From W0P28-013 sp963621145 (GTDB taxonomy: Bacteria > Bacteroidota > Bacteroidia > Bacteroidales > Paludibacteraceae): DNA of 8,181 nucleotides. Position numbers and translations under genes: made by a program. The stretch covers positions 1 to 8,181 of the forward strand of contig CAVFDI010000072.1 in assembly GCA_963621145.1 (NCBI GenBank). The letters are read 5' to 3'. Below are positions 6,309-8,181 of this stretch, piece by piece. Numbering within the stretch: the stretch's first letter is position 1; every line of letters begins with the position of its first letter. A model generated the notes under the pieces. The model had not been told where the DNA came from and did no database searches. It saw only the letters and a program-made list of their open reading frames with translations.

Positions 6309-7283
6309 ATGACACTTTCCATCGTTATACCAATTTACAATGTAGCACCCTATTTGGCGCAGTGCCTCGATTCGGTGTTGGTTGGCAATGGCTTCACAGG
6401 CGAGGTTATTTGCGTGAACGATGGCAGCACCGACAGCAGTCCCGATATTCTCAAAGAGTATGCACAACGCTATGCAAACATCCGAATAATAAACCAATCC
6501 AATGCAGGACTCAGCGCAGCGCGCAACGCTGGTCTTGATGCAGCGTCTGGCGATTATATCTTTTTTCTCGATAGCGACGATTTTATTTTCGATGGCAAAC
6601 TGACCGAGGTGTTAGCAAAAATCGATGGCGAAGATGTGGTCTATTTCAATGCTACGCGCTATTTCGATGCCTCAAACACATTCGAGAAGGTCGTTGCATT
6701 GTCAGAACATTATTGTCTGTCGGGAATTGCGTATTTCGAAGCGGTCGAAAGTCAGAAACGCAATTTGCCGTTCGTGTGTGTGTGTGGGGGATTGTATAAA
6801 CGCACTTTTTTGTTGCAAAACAATTTGTACAACGAGCCTGGCATTTTTCACGAAGATTCCTATTTTACGCCGCAGGTTTTGCTGCGTGCCACAAGTGTCA
6901 GTAGCGTCGATGTGTGCCTCTATGCCTACCGCATAAGACAGGGAAGTATTACACAGTCGGTTTCGGTCAAATATATTGTCGATATGCTGTTTATTTGCCG
7001 CAATCTTTACAAATTGTTCAAGCGAGAGCGTGTGCAAAGCGCAGTTTTTTATAACTTTGTAGCCGATTACTACCATGTTACTCTGCTCGAAGCCTACGGC
7101 AATGGGGTGAGTATGTGGCGGTTGTGGCGTATGTCTGATGCTATTTACATGATTCGGTTGGCTCATACCGATAGATTGCGCAAAATTGCACGCCTTTCGC
7201 TCGTTTCGCCACGCCTTTCGTATCGCTATTCGGTAGGAAAAATAAACTCTGTGGTGCGCCGCTTTGTAAATAGATTTTTGTAA
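6309..7283 (+). CDS. Family 2 (GT-A) glycosyltransferase
   Basis: This 324-residue cytoplasmic glycosyltransferase begins one base after the stop of the LtaS-like gene, so the two are almost certainly translated from one message. Motifs are 'LSIVIPIYNVAPYLAQCLDS' (3-22), 'VICVNDGSTDSS' (33-44), 'NAGLSAARNAGLDAASGDY' (65-83), the metal-binding 'FFLDSDDFIF' (DSDD 88-91), and 'FHEDSYFTPQVL' (180-191), with E182/D183 as likely catalytic acid. It then has 'YAYRIRQGSITQS', a common closing motif in this subgroup. The last 60 residues are basic and amphipathic ('SVVRRFVNRFL'), suggesting membrane association. A (GT)6-G5 tract at 6774-6790 encodes 'VCVCGG' just before 'LYKRTFL'. Composition is close to the GT8 gene and unlike the AT-rich first part of the window. 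The donor sugar is not predictable. Confidence 0.92.
   Translation: MTLSIVIPIYNVAPYLAQCLDSVLVGNGFTGEVICVNDGSTDSSPDILKEYAQRYANIRIINQSNAGLSAARNAGLDAASGDYIFFLDSDDFIFDGKLTEVLAKIDGEDVVYFNATRYFDASNTFEKVVALSEHYCLSGIAYFEAVESQKRNLPFVCVCGGLYKRTFLLQNNLYNEPGIFHEDSYFTPQVLLRATSVSSVDVCLYAYRIRQGSITQSVSVKYIVDMLFICRNLYKLFKRERVQSAVFYNFVADYYHVTLLEAYGNGVSMWRLWRMSDAIYMIRLAHTDRLRKIARLSLVSPRLSYRYSVGKINSVVRRFVNRFL
6774..6790 (+). repeat. (GT)6-G5 simple-sequence tract in GT2 gene
   Basis: Six GT dinucleotides (6774-6785) run straight into five G bases (6786-6790). They encode V156-C157-V158-C159-G160 and part of G161 in frame. Gain or loss of one GT unit would shift the frame before the catalytic 'HEDS' motif at residues 181-184. 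Confidence 0.7.
7189..7220 (+). repeat. Short direct repeat, 11 bp with 21-bp period
   Basis: CACGCCTTTCG occurs at 7189-7199 and again at 7210-7220. The 21-bp offset is in frame, giving 'ARLSLVS' then 'PRLSYRY' in the C-terminal tail of the glycosyltransferase. It may be a small tandem duplication of seven codons or chance. Confidence 0.5.
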
Positions 7284-7293
7284 TTGTAGCGAA

Positions 7294-8124
7294 ATGAAAC
7301 TCTCGATAATTACCATCAACTACAACAATCTTGAGGGATTGCGCAAAACGGTGAATTCGGTATTCGGTCAGCAGTGTCGCCAGTTCGAATATATAGTGAT
7401 TGACGGCGCAAGTACCGATGGCAGTGCTGAGTTCGTGCGGTCGCATGCTGCTGACATTAACTATTGGGTATCGGAACCAGATGGTGGCATTTATAATGCT
7501 ATGAATAAAGGCGTGCGTGCTGCTACTGGCGACTATGTGTTGATGCTCAATAGTGGTGATTTTTTTGTTGATAATCAGGTGGTTGCACGCATATTGCCAG
7601 AACTTGATGGTACCGACATCGTGCAAGGTAACATAGTGGAGCAGCATGCCGATGGACTTTGGCGCAATCGCGGTTATGGGCGGAGTAATATCTCGTTTTT
7701 CGATGTCATGAAATGCCATTTTTTGCACCAAGCAGCATTTTGTCGTCGCGGTTTATTTAGTCAGTATGGCGAATTCGACGAGAGCTTTCGCATTATTGGT
7801 GATTCGGTATTTTTTGTGAAGTGCCTCGGTTTGGGTAATGCTTCGTTTCGTTATGTCGATATTGATGTGGCAAACTACGATATGCATGGTGTGAGTGCCG
7901 TTACTAGCGGTCCAACGCACAATGTCTATTTGGCTGATGTCGAAAGGTTTAACCAGCTTTTCCCGCAGCGCTTGCGTCAACAGCTTGCTAACGATGATAA
8001 AAAAATACGCTTTTACGATCAACTTCATTCCAATCGCGTAATTTGGTCGTTGGTGATGGGAATCACACACATTTCAAATCTCTTTTATAAACCACGAAAG
8101 TGCAATGAGAAAATAAAATGTTAA
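7294..8124 (+). CDS. Family 2 glycosyltransferase of the WcaE-like NSGD subgroup
   Basis: This 276-residue protein belongs to a distinct GT2 subgroup, seen in colanic acid WcaE and many polysaccharide loci. It has 'LSIITINYNNLEGLRKTVNS' (3-22), 'IVIDGASTDGS' (34-44), 'YWVSEPDGGIYNAMNKG' (57-73), and 'LMLNSGDFF' (83-91), where NSGD replaces the usual DSDD. 'LHQAAFCRRGLF' (144-155) and 'DESFRIIGD' (162-170) follow, the latter probably supplying catalytic D170. The start is ATG 7294, 10 bp after the previous stop, preceded by GCGAA. The gene overlaps the next start by 7 bp (ATGTTAA), a typical translational-coupling arrangement. The short basic C-terminus ('KPRKCNEKIKC') ends with two Lys-Cys pairs of unknown meaning. 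The family assignment is secure; the sugar transferred is not known. Confidence 0.92.
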   Translation: MKLSIITINYNNLEGLRKTVNSVFGQQCRQFEYIVIDGASTDGSAEFVRSHAADINYWVSEPDGGIYNAMNKGVRAATGDYVLMLNSGDFFVDNQVVARILPELDGTDIVQGNIVEQHADGLWRNRGYGRSNISFFDVMKCHFLHQAAFCRRGLFSQYGEFDESFRIIGDSVFFVKCLGLGNASFRYVDIDVANYDMHGVSAVTSGPTHNVYLADVERFNQLFPQRLRQQLANDDKKIRFYDQLHSNRVIWSLVMGITHISNLFYKPRKCNEKIKC

Positions 8125-8181
8125 GAAAGCTTGAAAAATACATTCGCATTTTGCGCGAAATTGATTGGTGGCAGACATACG
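8118..8181 (+). CDS. Start of a further gene, possibly an LbH acyltransferase (3' end beyond window)
   Basis: An ATG at 8118 overlaps the stop of the glycosyltransferase gene and opens a frame that runs to the window end: 'MLRKLEKYIRILREIDWWQT' then Y. A short basic helix followed by a 'WW.T.Y' stretch resembles the N-terminus of Bacteroidota hexapeptide acyltransferases, where '...TLYFNF..LPF' follows. The frameshifted acyltransferase upstream has the comparable 'LFSWYFNLRYLPW'. Only 21 codons are visible, so the family call is tentative, but the overlapping start and continuous frame make a real gene likely. Confidence 0.55.
   Translation, partial: MLRKLEKYIRILREIDWWQTY

Noticed and set aside
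769..7566. Other T7 runs (769-775, 1066-1072, 7560-7566) as switching sites.
   Set aside because: They sit in intact frames as ordinary Phe/Leu/Val codons, and T7 is common at this base composition. They mainly show that T7 alone is weak evidence for a switch.
6702..7731. Two long overlapping open frames on the minus strand (6702-7319 and 7141-7731).
   Set aside because: They lie opposite two glycosyltransferase genes whose + strand products carry complete, correctly spaced motifs. The minus-strand products show no recognisable domain and overlap each other, as expected of shadow frames.
1..8181. Mobile elements, CRISPR arrays, tRNA genes or invertible-promoter repeats.
   Set aside because: I found no transposase-like frame, regular spaced repeat, tRNA-like sequence or long inverted repeat, and coding sequence fills nearly the whole window.

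Overview
This window is an internal piece of a surface-polysaccharide biosynthesis locus (O-antigen-like or capsule-like). All genes lie on the + strand, packed end to end like one long operon. The organism is most likely a member of the Bacteroidota, probably Bacteroidales. That is an inference from three things: starts mostly preceded by A-rich stretches rather than clear Shine-Dalgarno sites, the style of the acyltransferases (a 'YFNLRYLPW'-type N-terminal segment before a left-handed beta-helix), and the gene mix. No gene outside the glycan locus is present to fix the genus.

Layout. Positions 1-630 hold the 3' end of a Wzt-type ABC transporter ATPase with a C-terminal carbohydrate-binding domain. 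A polysaccharide pyruvyl transferase (612-1631) overlaps it by 19 bp. A GT-A family 2 glycosyltransferase (1675-2553) and a family 8 glycosyltransferase (2569-3501) follow. Next is a hexapeptide-repeat O-acyltransferase (3506-4322) that is broken by a one-base frameshift in a T7 run. Then come a polytopic membrane protein with an LtaS-like (sulfatase/alkaline phosphatase superfamily) periplasmic domain (4337-6307), two more family 2 glycosyltransferases (6309-7283 and 7294-8124), and the first 21 codons of a further gene (8118 onward), possibly a second acyltransferase. No gap exceeds about 45 bp. I saw no RNA gene, insertion sequence, CRISPR array, terminator or integrase.

How the parts fit together (inference). 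Four cytoplasmic glycosyltransferases build the repeat unit or chain on a lipid carrier. The pyruvyl transferase and acyltransferase(s) decorate it. The Wzt protein, with a Wzm partner presumably upstream, exports the finished chain and may recognise its end through the carbohydrate-binding domain. The LtaS-like protein would add a phospho-alcohol group (phosphoglycerol or phosphoethanolamine) from a phospholipid on the periplasmic face.

The most notable signals are the frameshifted acyltransferase, which also carries a G8 run; other slippage-prone tracts inside glycosyltransferase genes (A9, A8, and (GT)6 followed by G5); and a sharp change in base composition between the second and third complete genes (pyruvyl transferase and first GT2) and the GT8 gene, which suggests a mosaic locus. 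I see no evidence of a wholly new class of system. The contingency-locus (phase variation) reading is a hypothesis, and a sequencing error or an ordinary pseudogene would explain the frameshift equally well.
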